From the NCBI GenBank assembly GCA_016177315.1, contig JACOVN010000105.1, positions 1 to 18,182 on the forward strand: 18,182 nt of DNA. Reading direction: 5' to 3'. The notes below the pieces were generated by a model. It had not been told where the DNA came from. It saw nothing but the letters and a program-made list of their open reading frames with translations, and did not search any database. Each line of letters starts with the position of its first letter. The first letter of the stretch is position 1. Origin of the DNA: Candidatus Woesearchaeota archaeon (GTDB taxonomy: Archaea; Nanobdellota; Nanobdellia; Woesearchaeales; UBA12501). Of this stretch, positions 1 through 7,262 are shown in pieces. A program made the position numbers and the translations under genes.

Positions 1-540
1 AAAGCCCCACTTGCTGACAATTTCATCCATGAACAAGATGAGCAATCCTCCCAGGCAGAGCTGGAAGATAAGAATCCACTGCAATCCCAAATAGGCTCCG
101 GTGCCTGCAATGGCAATGCCATTAATCGTATCTGGCGGAGACAAACCCCCCATGAACACGTAGATGCCTGCTTCAAAGATAATGAAAAAGAGGGCAAGTA
201 TTTTCTGGATGCCCTGGAACATCCGTTTGCCTTCATGCGTTGTTAAATCAAATTTCACTAAGCCAGAACCATTTAATAATTGCAAGACAATGGAAGCAGT
301 GACGATAGGGCCTATTCCCAGGGAGATGATAGAACCAAACTCTGCTCCCAAAATGACTGACAAAAATTCAAATCTTGCCAATTCATTTGGGCCTAAACCG
401 AATAATGGAACAAGTCGGAGAATGTAGTAAAGAATGAGGATCAGCAGTGTCCATTTCAGCTTCTCCTTAAAGGAAAGCCTTCTCTGCGTTGGAGAGCTGA
501 CCTCTGGAAGATTCGTAATGATATTCGCCCAAACACCCAT
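1..540 (-). CDS. secY: Preprotein translocase subunit SecY (partial, N-terminal 180 residues)
   Basis: Channel-forming subunit of the Sec translocon in the cytoplasmic membrane; it moves proteins across or into the membrane. The reading frame runs from ATG at 540 to the window edge with no stop, so the C-terminal part is missing. Translation gives an amphipathic N-terminal segment with LPEVSSP (residues 11-17), the first membrane helix at about 29-46, the lumenal plug area around 52-66, TM2b at about 75-89 (GIGPIVTASIVLQLL), TM3 at about 111-131 and TM4 at about 150-171. This matches archaeal SecY/Sec61-alpha. The gene starts 8 bases after the L15 stop and is the last gene of the ribosomal-protein operon inside the window, its usual archaeal position. 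The identity is clear; only the truncation limits it. Confidence 0.95.
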   Translation of the reverse strand, partial: MGVWANIITNLPEVSSPTQRRLSFKEKLKWTLLILILYYILRLVPLFGLGPNELARFEFLSVILGAEFGSIISLGIGPIVTASIVLQLLNGSGLVKFDLTTHEGKRMFQGIQKILALFFIIFEAGIYVFMGGLSPPDTINGIAIAGTGAYLGLQWILIFQLCLGGLLILFMDEIVSKWGF

Positions 541-548
541 GCTATCCC

Positions 549-1046
549 TCAAGCCTCCTTTGCCTTTTCCATTCCTTTTACCATTTGCGGAGCTTCCTCT
601 TTCTGCTCTGTGACCGTAACGCTTCCTCCTGCCTTCTGGATTTTCTCGATTGCGTGCAGCGTTGCTTGCTCTACCGTAATCTGGAATTTCTTCCTCACGC
701 TTCCTTTGCTGAGCAGTTTTTGAAACCCGAGTTTTCCGAGATCTGCAACATACAGGTCCTTGCTCTTTTCGATTAACCCTTCCCTAACGAGATGCTCAGC
801 CCGCTCCTCCAAGTATTGAAGAGTAATAGCATGCACGATTCTGGGATGCTTCATCTTAAAGCCGGATTTTCCGAGATAATCGGGGCCTACCAAAGCCTTC
901 TTCTGCCCTGCCCGTTTTCCTGTTCCGGCCATGCCTCTCCCACCTCTATTTCCTGCACCCCTATGCTTCTTTTTATGACCATAGCCATGGCTCCAGGAGC
1001 CTCGCAACCGTTTCGCTTTCCGTTTCTTGTGGGTTTTGACTGGCAT
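549..1046 (-). CDS. rpl15: Large ribosomal subunit protein L15 (uL15)
   Basis: Component of the 50S subunit that binds 23S rRNA and enters assembly late. The 165-residue product has the typical basic, glycine-rich N terminus (HKKRKAKRLRGSWSHGYGHK at residues 6-25, then GNRGGRGMAGTGKRAGQKK), followed by the globular L15 domain and the C-terminal GGSVTVTE strand. The ATG at 1046 follows the L30 stop directly, with zero bases between, and a GAGG lies about 9 bases upstream inside the end of L30, so translation is probably coupled. The short acidic/basic tail after GSVTVTE (about 17 residues) is a modest extension. SecY follows 8 bases downstream, the common archaeal arrangement. Confidence 0.97.
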   Translation of the reverse strand: MPVKTHKKRKAKRLRGSWSHGYGHKKKHRGAGNRGGRGMAGTGKRAGQKKALVGPDYLGKSGFKMKHPRIVHAITLQYLEERAEHLVREGLIEKSKDLYVADLGKLGFQKLLSKGSVRKKFQITVEQATLHAIEKIQKAGGSVTVTEQKEEAPQMVKGMEKAKEA

Positions 1047-1469
1047 TTAGATCATCCTCTGCAGCAGCTCATTGATCTTCGCTCCGCGATATCCCAAAGC
1101 CCCGCCTTCTGTAAAGCTGCGCTTTATGCCTCTCCGTTCAAACCCCCCCCGAGGGGGATGCAAGTGGAAGACACATGCTTCTGGGCTTTCCTTCCTGTTT
1201 CGTTTTTCTAGCAAAAGTTTTGCCGTTGCTGCGTCGATCTCTCCCCACGTGATGTAATCTTTCACCTTGCGCAGCATCCCTCTCATGGGGGAAGTATCCT
1301 GCAGCAATACGCACGTATGTTTCTTGAGCATCCGCAACAGCTTGAACGTGGTTTGCATTTCTTCCTTTGCATCGACTCTTCCACGGAGGAGAATCGCAAC
1401 GAGTTTCTTTTCCTGAGAGCTTCCCTTCTCCTTTGCCGAATCGCTTGCTTTTTCCTTCGGTGCTGCCAT
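1047..1469 (-). CDS. rpl30: Large ribosomal subunit protein L30 (uL30, archaeal type)
   Basis: 50S protein of the long archaeal/eukaryotic L30/L7 type. The 140-residue product has a lysine-rich N-terminal leader (about residues 1-20), then the core: VAILLRGRVDAKEEMQTTF, the TCVLLQDTSPMRGMLRKVKD segment, a short domain around WGEIDAATAKLLLEKR, and the archaeal HPPRGGFERRGIK loop. I start it at ATG 1469, which is preceded by GGAGG about 11 bases upstream. An in-frame TTG at 1493 would add eight residues and overlap S5, and is less likely. It starts one base after the S5 stop and ends flush against L15. The HPPRGG segment is encoded across a run of eight G on the coding strand. Confidence 0.95.
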   Translation of the reverse strand: MAAPKEKASDSAKEKGSSQEKKLVAILLRGRVDAKEEMQTTFKLLRMLKKHTCVLLQDTSPMRGMLRKVKDYITWGEIDAATAKLLLEKRNRKESPEACVFHLHPPRGGFERRGIKRSFTEGGALGYRGAKINELLQRMI

Positions 1470-1470
1470 C

Positions 1471-2337
1471 TTACTTGGTTCCTCCTTCCACAATACCGAT
1501 AGCCTGGATGGCTTCTGGCTGCAACCGCATGTCCATCGTCTGCTTCAGCGCCTCAAAACAGGCTATTACTAAATTCGTTCTGGTCTCCGTTTTCCCGATA
1601 GCCTTGCTCCACACATCCCTTATGCCCGCCAGGCGGAGCATTTTTCTGCATTCGACCTCCACGCAAAGCCCAGTTCCTTTTGGCGCAGGGAGGAGTAGGA
1701 GGGTAATACTCCCACATTTTCCTTCCACGGCAAAGGGTAAAGAGTGGGGTGTTTTGCAGTTGCACTGCCAGCTGCCGCACCCTCTCCTGATTTTGATGAT
1801 GTCAAGTTTTGCATTCCGGACAGCTTTTTCCCGTGCAGGAACTGTTTCCTTGGCTTTCCCGTATCCCAATCCCAGCATGCCGTTGTTATTGCCGACAATA
1901 GCATACGTGGAAAACTTTGGTTTATTCCCTTCCTGGGTTTTCTTCTGTGTCTGCCGGAATACTCTTCGTTGCCCTCCTCCGAATTTTCCCTTGCTCTGCC
2001 CTATCAAGAGCAGGTCCTGCTCCAAATTGGGGACTAATGCATCGACAATTTCTGCCTCAAGGATTCTCTCTCCACCGTCCAGTATAGTATTAATATCTGT
2101 TACCTCTCCATTCTTCACCTTCTTTCCAAGGATTGTCTTCGGATGCCAGGAACTCACATCAACTGTTTTTTCCTCTTTCTCGATTGTCTTAATCTCCTCT
2201 ACTTCAACGATTTTTTCCTCTTCAAGAATAGGGGGTGCGGTTTCCGCTGTCAGTACTTCTGTTTCCTCTCCTTCAGCGTTTTCACTCTGCTTCTCTTCTT
2301 CCTTCTTCCCCTCTTCCTTTCCACGCTTCACCATCAT
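1471..2337 (-). CDS. rps5: Small ribosomal subunit protein S5 (uS5) with acidic N-terminal extension
   Basis: 30S protein needed for decoding accuracy and part of the mRNA entry site. The product is 288 residues, clearly longer than the roughly 210 usual for archaeal S5. The conserved part begins near residue 63 (WHPKTILGKKV), continues through the double-stranded RNA-binding fold (SKGKFGGGQRR, TYAIVGNNNGMLGLGYGKAK) and the archaeal CGSWQC/GKCGS loop, and ends with PKGTGLCVE and the C-terminal domain. The first 60 or so residues are Glu/Lys-rich low complexity and look disordered. The start codon overlaps the L18 stop as ATGA; a second in-frame ATG lies 3 bases downstream. The family assignment is secure; the role of the extension is unknown. 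Confidence 0.96.
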   Translation of the reverse strand: MMVKRGKEEGKKEEEKQSENAEGEETEVLTAETAPPILEEEKIVEVEEIKTIEKEEKTVDVSSWHPKTILGKKVKNGEVTDINTILDGGERILEAEIVDALVPNLEQDLLLIGQSKGKFGGGQRRVFRQTQKKTQEGNKPKFSTYAIVGNNNGMLGLGYGKAKETVPAREKAVRNAKLDIIKIRRGCGSWQCNCKTPHSLPFAVEGKCGSITLLLLPAPKGTGLCVEVECRKMLRLAGIRDVWSKAIGKTETRTNLVIACFEALKQTMDMRLQPEAIQAIGIVEGGTK

Positions 2338-2903
2338 TTCCCTCCCTGAATCTTATTCTTAACTTCGACAATGTGCTTCGGAATATCCTCGGGCTTCAAT
2401 CCTGTCTTGCGGTACTGCGCAAACTGGTTCCCACGAGCATGTTCGAGATGCTGCTGAATGTGTTTTCCCAGGACTCGCTCTGGACTAGGCAGAATTTCCT
2501 TGCCGCTCGGAATTTTCAATCCTGCATCAAGGCTTCCTTGCACGACAGCGTAAATTCGAGAGCCTTTTGTGGAGGCAGCAAGACCCATGTCCAACACGGC
2601 TTCTTGAATCTTGTTGTCTAGAGCCTTCTTTCCCAACAAAAAACCTACAAGGTAGGCGCTGCAGAGGTTCTTTCCATGGAGTTTATAACCATATTGCTTC
2701 TGCAACTCCTTGGAATTAGCACTCACCAATACTCTGTCTCCCTGAGGATGATATACCGTGAGCTGCGTATACACATGCTGGAGGGATCTCCGCACTACTA
2801 ATCTTGGCTTTCCGGATTTCAAGAGCCTCAACCGAGCTCGGTAATCCGTCTTTCCTTCCCGTTTCCTTCTGAACGCTACCGTGTAAATTTCCTGATGCTT
2901 CAT
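2334..2903 (-). CDS. rpl18: Large ribosomal subunit protein L18 (uL18, archaeal L18/L5e type)
   Basis: Binds 5S rRNA and, with L5, helps form the central protuberance of the 50S subunit. The 189-residue length is normal for the archaeal/eukaryotic L5e-like form. Visible family features are the basic N terminus (FRRKREGKTDYRARLRLLKS), KPRLVVRRSLQHVYTQL, GYKLHGKNLCSAYLVGFLLG, the GLAASTKGSRIYAVVQGSLDAGL stretch and the IPSGKEILPSPERVLGKHI segment. The start overlaps the L19e stop by 4 bases (ATGA) and its own stop overlaps the S5 start in the same way, so the L19e-L18-S5 trio is probably translationally coupled. Confidence 0.97.
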   Translation of the reverse strand: MKHQEIYTVAFRRKREGKTDYRARLRLLKSGKPRLVVRRSLQHVYTQLTVYHPQGDRVLVSANSKELQKQYGYKLHGKNLCSAYLVGFLLGKKALDNKIQEAVLDMGLAASTKGSRIYAVVQGSLDAGLKIPSGKEILPSPERVLGKHIQQHLEHARGNQFAQYRKTGLKPEDIPKHIVEVKNKIQGGK

Positions 2904-3361
2904 GTTCTCTTACTCCCCTTCCAGAGGTTATGTTCCGTTATGTGCAGTTGGACGTGTCGTTTGCTTCTGAAAAAGCCTCCTTTCGCTTTCCGGTATAAGA
3001 GGCGATAATCCTGCCGGGATATTTTCTTCGTGTCCCGCAGCCGTTTCAGGAACTCCCGCTGGATGCGGACAGCATATATCCATGTTTGCTTGCGGCTTAC
3101 CCGCGCGTAGTGACTGCCTTTCCTCGAGCCATGGCCACTTCTCCTCCCTTTTCTTCTCTGGGCCCGCGCTTCACGGATTCGTCCTCGCGAGATGCCGTGG
3201 GTAGGAGTTTCCTGAATTAAACCCTTGTTGATCAGGCCTCGGATGTCTGCCTTCGTGATGCATTCCTTTATCTCTCCCAAATGTTCCGAGTCCATCCATA
3301 CCCGCTTTGGCGAGCACCGCATCACTGCCGCCGCCAACCTTCTTTGCACAGATAATACCAT
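2900..3361 (-). CDS. rpl19e: Large ribosomal subunit protein L19e (eL19)
   Basis: Protein of the large subunit found only in archaea and eukaryotes; in known structures it takes part in an inter-subunit bridge. The 153-residue product has the usual length and features: N-terminal LSVQRRLAAAVMRCSPKRVW, the helix around ITKADIRGLINKGLI, the basic SRGRIREARAQRRKGRRSGHGSRKG linker, and the long C-terminal helical part ending in the HNLWKGSKR tail. ATG 3361 is preceded by a purine-rich GGAGTAAAGCGGAAG stretch. It lies 12 bases after L32e and overlaps L18 by 4 bases. Confidence 0.97.
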   Translation of the reverse strand: MVLSVQRRLAAAVMRCSPKRVWMDSEHLGEIKECITKADIRGLINKGLIQETPTHGISRGRIREARAQRRKGRRSGHGSRKGSHYARVSRKQTWIYAVRIQREFLKRLRDTKKISRQDYRLLYRKAKGGFFRSKRHVQLHITEHNLWKGSKRT

Positions 3362-3373
3362 GGTTCTTCCGCT

Positions 3374-4015
3374 TTACTCCCTCTTCGTCAAGACCTTATC
3401 CCTTTCCTGCTTCTCGAGCTCCTTCCGTTCCTCTTCCGAGATGGCCTTCTCGATGCCCTCAGTTTCCTCTTTCTTCTTCTCCGCTGCTTTTTTCTCCAAT
3501 TCCTTCTTCTGCTGTTCCTTCTCCTTCTGTTTCGTCTGCTTCTCGGCTCTTTGCTGCCGCAATGTATCTTCTGCTATTTTCAGATATCCTGCAGGATCCT
3601 TGATGTTTGAAATCTTGATGCTGAGCTGAACAGCTTTCTGGACAATGGCCAACCGGTTCTTCAAACCAACTTTTCCAATGGTCACTATCTGCGTTGCCTT
3701 GTCCACGTGCTGCAGTTCCTCGACAGTATGCACGAGCACGTTCTGGAGCCCTTCCGGACTCAGGCCTCGCACTGCCCTGGGTGATTTCCAGCCTTTCGTT
3801 ACCATGCTGGGATGGCCGGCATGTTTCTGCCGCAATTTGGAGTGCATCCCCTTAGGTTTTCTCCATTTCCTTTGCAGGCTCTTCCGCTTGTACACATCCT
3901 GTCGCAAAAATTCTGGCTTCTTTGCCTTGAGAATGCTCCGTACCTGAAGCAACGGTTCCAGGGAACGCTTCCCTGGTTCTTTCTTCGCAGGACCTTTTGC
4001 GCTAGCCTTCTCCAT
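3374..4015 (-). CDS. rpl32e: Large ribosomal subunit protein L32e (eL32) with long charged C-terminal extension
   Basis: Large-subunit protein specific to archaea and eukaryotes. The recognisable core spans about residues 25-138: KPEFLRQDVYKRKSLQRKWR, KPKGMHSKLRQKHAGHPSMV, the GWKSPRAVRGLSPEGLQNVL segment and TIGKVGLKNRLAIVQKA. The product is 213 residues, whereas archaeal L32e is usually about 130-150. The excess lies almost entirely in residues 139-213, a Lys/Glu/Gln-rich segment that should form a single long helix or coiled coil. The gene follows L6 after 3 bases and precedes L19e by 12. The C-terminal tail stays in frame with the core with no sign of a frameshift. Confidence 0.95.
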   Translation of the reverse strand: MEKASAKGPAKKEPGKRSLEPLLQVRSILKAKKPEFLRQDVYKRKSLQRKWRKPKGMHSKLRQKHAGHPSMVTKGWKSPRAVRGLSPEGLQNVLVHTVEELQHVDKATQIVTIGKVGLKNRLAIVQKAVQLSIKISNIKDPAGYLKIAEDTLRQQRAEKQTKQKEKEQQKKELEKKAAEKKKEETEGIEKAISEEERKELEKQERDKVLTKRE

Positions 4016-4019
4016 GGTA

Positions 4020-4616
4020 CTATATCACCTTCTCATTCTTTGTGATGATGTAAATGCCATCCTGGAAAATTCTCCTATCCCTTCCTTGAATATTGGTTAA
4101 TCGTTCGATGTTTGCGGCCATCTGTCCTGCCAGTTCCTTATCCAGGGCGGTGACAGTAACGGTATCGCCTTCCACCTTTACCTCTGTCCCTTTGCGAATG
4201 CCAATTTTCCGAGGGTATTTCTCTCCGAGGAAATTCTTCACAACAAACTCATTGTTCGCCACTGCAACATTCATGGGGAAGTGGCCAGAGCAGATCTTGA
4301 GTTTGTATATGTATCCTGTTTGCACTCCCAGCACCATATTCTTGATGTGGCTCTGGAACGTTCTCACCATTTTTTTCTCCCGCATGGTTGGCTTCTTGGT
4401 TGCCTGGATAACCACTTCCTGCCCCTCCACCTTGATCTCTACCGCAGGGTACCGGAATGCTCTCTCCAATGTCCCCTTGGGACCCTGAATGCGCAGGCTA
4501 CCATGATCCGCCTGTGCGGTAACGCCTTGCGGGAATGGAACTTTCTCAATAATGGCCTTCTGTTTCTTGCCCGATGTTTGAACATCCCCTTGCTTCCCTT
4601 GCTGGTTAGTAGACAT
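4020..4616 (-). CDS. rpl6: Large ribosomal subunit protein L6 (uL6)
   Basis: 50S protein near the factor-binding GTPase centre. The 198-residue product (from ATG 4616) shows the duplicated L6 fold: VPFPQGVTAQADHGSLRIQG and TLERAFRYPAVEIKVEG in the first half, the TFQSHIKNMVLGVQTGYIYK linker, then NEFVVKNFLGEKYPRKIGIR and VTVTALDKELAGQMAANIE, ending in the RDRRIFQDGIYI motif. About 25 polar N-terminal residues precede the first strand. I chose ATG 4616, which overlaps the end of S8 by 11 bases; a TTG at 4622 lies closer to the GGAGG (4 versus 10 bases) and is the alternative. L32e follows. Confidence 0.96.
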   Translation of the reverse strand: MSTNQQGKQGDVQTSGKKQKAIIEKVPFPQGVTAQADHGSLRIQGPKGTLERAFRYPAVEIKVEGQEVVIQATKKPTMREKKMVRTFQSHIKNMVLGVQTGYIYKLKICSGHFPMNVAVANNEFVVKNFLGEKYPRKIGIRKGTEVKVEGDTVTVTALDKELAGQMAANIERLTNIQGRDRRIFQDGIYIITKNEKVI

Positions 4617-4998
4617 AGGCAATTAACCTCCCTCCAGTCTTCAACTCCTTCGCTTGGTGGTGAGTCATGAGGCCTTTTGGTGTGGAAATGAGCAGCAAGC
4701 CAAAATCCTTTGCCGGCAGATACCTCTTTTCAAATTTCTCAAAGTTATCCTTCTTCACGGCATAGCGTGGCTTGATAACCCCACATTGGTTGATCTTCCC
4801 CAACAGGTGGATGCGCAACAAGTTGCCTCGTCCGTCCTGTATTTCCTCCATCCCGCCAAGGTATCGGTGATCCTGCATAACAGCGAGAATATCCTTGAGG
4901 AATTTCACTGCTGGCTTGATGATGCACTCTTTAGTTCCGATTCTCTCGCTATTCAAGATGGAACTCATCGCGTTTGCCAATGGATCATTTAGGGACAT
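4606..4998 (-). CDS. rps8: Small ribosomal subunit protein S8 (uS8)
   Basis: Primary 16S rRNA-binding protein of the 30S platform. The 130 residues match archaeal S8 in length and sequence: N-terminal NDPLANAMSSILNSERIGTK, the central strand KINQCGVIKPRYAVKKDNFE, and the conserved C-terminal LLISTPKGLMTHHQAKELKT loop and final GGRLIAYVY strand. Archaeal/eukaryotic S8 has the TPKG loop where bacteria have the STSKG loop. It starts 11 bases after S14 with a GAGGAAAG just upstream of ATG, and its 3' end overlaps L6 by 11 bases. Confidence 0.97.
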   Translation of the reverse strand: MSLNDPLANAMSSILNSERIGTKECIIKPAVKFLKDILAVMQDHRYLGGMEEIQDGRGNLLRIHLLGKINQCGVIKPRYAVKKDNFEKFEKRYLPAKDFGLLLISTPKGLMTHHQAKELKTGGRLIAYVY

Positions 4999-5009
4999 AG
5001 CTTTCCTCC

Positions 5010-5240
5010 TCAGTTGAATTTCCTAAATCCGATACTGGTTGCGACTTCCCGGAAACAGTGCCTGCAGTAATGGAGCCCGTACTTCTTGATGTGGCCGCCG
5101 ACTCTGCCGCATCGCCTGCACTTCCGCAATGCCAATCCGCACGATCGCTGCTTTGGGGCATTGTGCCGCATATATTTTCCCACCTTCTGGGGTTTCTCCT
5201 TCAATTGTTTCAGCATCTTTCTAAAATCTGATGTTGTCAT
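5010..5240 (-). CDS. rps14: Small ribosomal subunit protein S14 (uS14, zinc-binding) with N-terminal extension
   Basis: Small-subunit head protein. The zinc ribbon is intact, with candidate ligands Cys41, Cys44, Cys59 and Cys62 (CRRCGR ... YCRHCFRE), and the ending GFRKFN is archaeal. The product has 76 residues, whereas most archaeal S14 proteins have about 50-56; the extra 20 or so basic residues at the N terminus contain DFRKMLKQLKEKP. Its start codon shares one base with the L5 stop (TAATG), so translation is coupled. The extension reads as genuine coding sequence because ATG 5240 is the start that fits this junction. My recollection that such extensions occur in DPANN S14 proteins is unverified. 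Confidence 0.94.
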   Translation of the reverse strand: MTTSDFRKMLKQLKEKPQKVGKYMRHNAPKQRSCGLALRKCRRCGRVGGHIKKYGLHYCRHCFREVATSIGFRKFN

Positions 5241-5758
5241 TATTCCTCACCGATCTTGATGTTGAAGTTTTGTCTCATGAATTCCACGGCCTCTTCCCTA
5301 GGGATTCTGTGCTTGACAGGAACCCTCTTTGCCTGCAACCGTCTTCGCTTAATACGAAAACCTGGCCGTTGCAACGTGATGCAGACCTGAAGTCCGATAA
5401 TCCCGATTTCGGGATCGTACTTCACCCCCCGAATATCTATATACTCTGGAATGCCAAAAGAAATGCTCCCACTATTGTCGAAGTTGCTTTCCTGCAGGGT
5501 ATTGGTTCTCGCATCCAGCAGCCGAGAGAGGAGTTCCTTCACCTCTCCGTTCCGGATAGTCACCTTGCAGCCGATGGGAAGCCCTGGTCGAAGTCCCCAG
5601 TTCGGGATTCTTTTCTGGGTGAAGGTTTGCACTGGCTTTTTCCCGGTGATGCTCTGCAGGAGCTTCAGGCCTTTCTTCAACACTTCGGTGTCTTTGCCTG
5701 CCCCAATGTTGAGGGTCACCTTCTCGATCCGTATCGTTTTCATCAGGTTTCCTGTCAT
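5240..5758 (-). CDS. rpl5: Large ribosomal subunit protein L5 (uL5)
   Basis: Binds 5S rRNA with L18 and contacts the P-site tRNA. The 172-residue product has the L5 signature region IRIEKVTLNIGAGKDTEVLK, the KLLQSITGKKPVQTFTQKRI segment and the GLRPGLPIGCKVTIR loop, followed by GSISFGIPEYIDIRG and PEIGIIGLQVCITL. I start it at ATG 5758, which overlaps the S4e stop as ATGA; ATG 5743 is a second possible start. The longer reading frame beginning at 5863 only covers the S4e C terminus out of frame. Its stop shares a base with the S14 start. Confidence 0.97.
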   Translation of the reverse strand: MTGNLMKTIRIEKVTLNIGAGKDTEVLKKGLKLLQSITGKKPVQTFTQKRIPNWGLRPGLPIGCKVTIRNGEVKELLSRLLDARTNTLQESNFDNSGSISFGIPEYIDIRGVKYDPEIGIIGLQVCITLQRPGFRIKRRRLQAKRVPVKHRIPREEAVEFMRQNFNIKIGEE

Positions 5759-6468
5759 CTCCCTGTCCCTTTCTCTCCCGCTATCGTAATGAGCGGCTTC
5801 TCGGTTCCAACGGCAACGGAGAATTTCCGTTCTGTTTGAAATACCTGCTTGTTCACCTTGCACCGGATTTTATCTCCAGCAATTTCTTCCACCTCTCCAA
5901 TCACACCAGGGTGCTTTCCCCCGATCAGGTAGACGAGGCTGTTCTTCGCAAGAGGAATATGATGCTGAACCTTCAGCTCTGGAACGGTAAGCAAGAGGGA
6001 ATCCCCAACGCGGTACTGCTGCTTGCCATCCGCCAAAAAGCACGTTCCATCCATCAGGCCAATTTGCAGCTTTCCCTTTTTGAGGTACTGCTTGCTCACG
6101 ATCTTGCAAATCTTCTGCTTGGCTTCCGTGGCTCCGATGGCAATTATGCTCAGCATTCCTTGGATATCCAGCACCAGGCGGAAGTGCTGCTGCAGCGTCG
6201 AGATGCTGATGACATCCAACAAGCCAACTGGAAACTTGGGATCCTTCCTTCGTTTTCCATCCACCAGGATTTCCTTCTCTTTGAGTACGTAGAGGACCTC
6301 TCGCATGCTCCTTCCCAACTTGAGGACGTCTCGTACAATCACACCCAGGGGCATGCTCAACTGCATGCCGACACCCGCAGGGTAGGGCCGGAGCACAAAT
6401 GTGCCTTCCTTTCGATCGAGCGACCATGTCTTCGGCATGACCAATCTCTTGAGATGCTGCTTCGCCAT
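5755..6468 (-). CDS. rps4e: Small ribosomal subunit protein S4e (eS4)
   Basis: Archaeal/eukaryotic small-subunit protein with an S4-type RNA-binding domain followed by a central beta domain and a KOW domain. The 237-residue product is of normal length. Visible are the N-terminal HLKRLVMPKTWSLDRKEGTF, PYPAGVGMQLSMPLGVIVRD, the S4 region around ILVDGKRRKDPKFPVGLLDV, and the KOW-like C-terminal part NSLVYLIGGKHPGVIGEVEE. It follows L24 after one base and overlaps L5 by 4 bases. Nothing unusual was noted. Confidence 0.97.
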   Translation of the reverse strand: MAKQHLKRLVMPKTWSLDRKEGTFVLRPYPAGVGMQLSMPLGVIVRDVLKLGRSMREVLYVLKEKEILVDGKRRKDPKFPVGLLDVISISTLQQHFRLVLDIQGMLSIIAIGATEAKQKICKIVSKQYLKKGKLQIGLMDGTCFLADGKQQYRVGDSLLLTVPELKVQHHIPLAKNSLVYLIGGKHPGVIGEVEEIAGDKIRCKVNKQVFQTERKFSVAVGTEKPLITIAGEKGTGR

Positions 6469-6469
6469 G

Positions 6470-6847
6470 TTATGCCTCCTTTCCTGCTATTCTCCTCTTG
6501 TCTCCTAAGGAGAGTTCCGTAATCAAAAGCTGTGAGGGCTGCAACGCTCGCCTGGCTTTCGTTCCATCCCGCTTCGTAATTTCCACTCCAGTGATATACA
6601 CTCTCGTGCGCTTCACGTCTACTTCCTCTATCTTCCCGATGTGACCCTTGAAGCCCCCACGGAGAACCTTCACTTTGTCTCCTGTTCTCACCGGAATGTT
6701 CCTCCGCTTGTACTTTTCTCGGAGTTCTTTGCTGAGATGGGCAGCGAGGAATCGCTGCCGAATATGGAGAGGGGCATTGTAGCGATACTTGCGCTGCTTC
6801 CTCGGCTGTTTGCTTGCCTTCCAATCGGTGGAAAATACTTGTTTCAT
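6470..6847 (-). CDS. rpl24: Large ribosomal subunit protein L24 (uL24)
   Basis: Assembly-initiating 50S protein near the exit tunnel. The 125-residue product has the archaeal/eukaryotic L26-like N terminus (QRKYRYNAPLHIRQRFLAAH, LSKELREKYKRRNIPVRTGD) and a KOW motif at about residues 53-80 (GDKVKVLRGGFKGHIGKIEE), followed by KRDGTKARRALQPSQLLIT. ATG 6847 lies 13 bases downstream of L14, with the purine-rich GAAGGGAAAACC just upstream. The stop is one base before the S4e ATG. Confidence 0.97.
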   Translation of the reverse strand: MKQVFSTDWKASKQPRKQRKYRYNAPLHIRQRFLAAHLSKELREKYKRRNIPVRTGDKVKVLRGGFKGHIGKIEEVDVKRTRVYITGVEITKRDGTKARRALQPSQLLITELSLGDKRRIAGKEA

Positions 6848-6860
6848 GGTTTTCCCTTCT

Positions 6861-7262
6861 TCATACGATCATACTCGCGACCTTTGCAACCCCAGGCCAT
6901 CGCTCGCAGGCTTCCTTTGCTATAGGACCCTTGAAAATCGTTCCCTTGGGATTGCCCTTATCATCCTTTAACACCACCACAGCATTATCTTCAAATTTTA
7001 CCCGCAGCCCTTCTGGTCTCCGGTACTCTTTCCGCTGGCGCACAATAATAGCAAAAACTACCTGCTTTCGCATCTCTGGCTTTCCTTTCTTTACAGAAGC
7101 CTGAATCAGATCTCCAATGCCTGCTAAAGGGATTCTGCCTTTGGAAGTTTTTGCCCCTTTTACCGCTATCACTTTCACGACCTTTGCTCCGGAATTATCA
7201 CAGGATTCGATGTAGCTTCCCAGCTGCAATCCCTTCGTGATGCTTGCTTTCATGGCTTTCAT
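6861..7262 (-). CDS. rpl14: Large ribosomal subunit protein L14 (uL14)
   Basis: 50S protein at the subunit interface. The 133 residues show the highly conserved L14 barrel: GLQLGSYIESCDNSGAKVVK, PLAGIGDLIQASVKKGKPEM, the VVFAIIVRQRKEYRRPEGLR stretch and FEDNAVVVLKDDKGNPKGT, with the archaeal ending GPIAKEACERWPGVAKVAS. The first ATG (7262) overlaps the S17 stop as ATGA; an in-frame ATG at 7253 would shorten it by three residues. L24 begins 13 bases after its stop. Confidence 0.98.
   Translation of the reverse strand: MKAMKASITKGLQLGSYIESCDNSGAKVVKVIAVKGAKTSKGRIPLAGIGDLIQASVKKGKPEMRKQVVFAIIVRQRKEYRRPEGLRVKFEDNAVVVLKDDKGNPKGTIFKGPIAKEACERWPGVAKVASMIV

Noticed and set aside
1367..2362. Long plus-strand open frame (331 codons) opposite S5/L30
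   Set aside because: It lies entirely antisense to well-identified ribosomal proteins, has Ser/Phe/Pro-rich composition typical of an antisense shadow of Glu/Lys-rich genes, and has no promoter or family match.
5759..5863. Upstream extension of the L5 reading frame
   Set aside because: It is within the S4e C-terminal coding sequence in another frame and has no L5 similarity.
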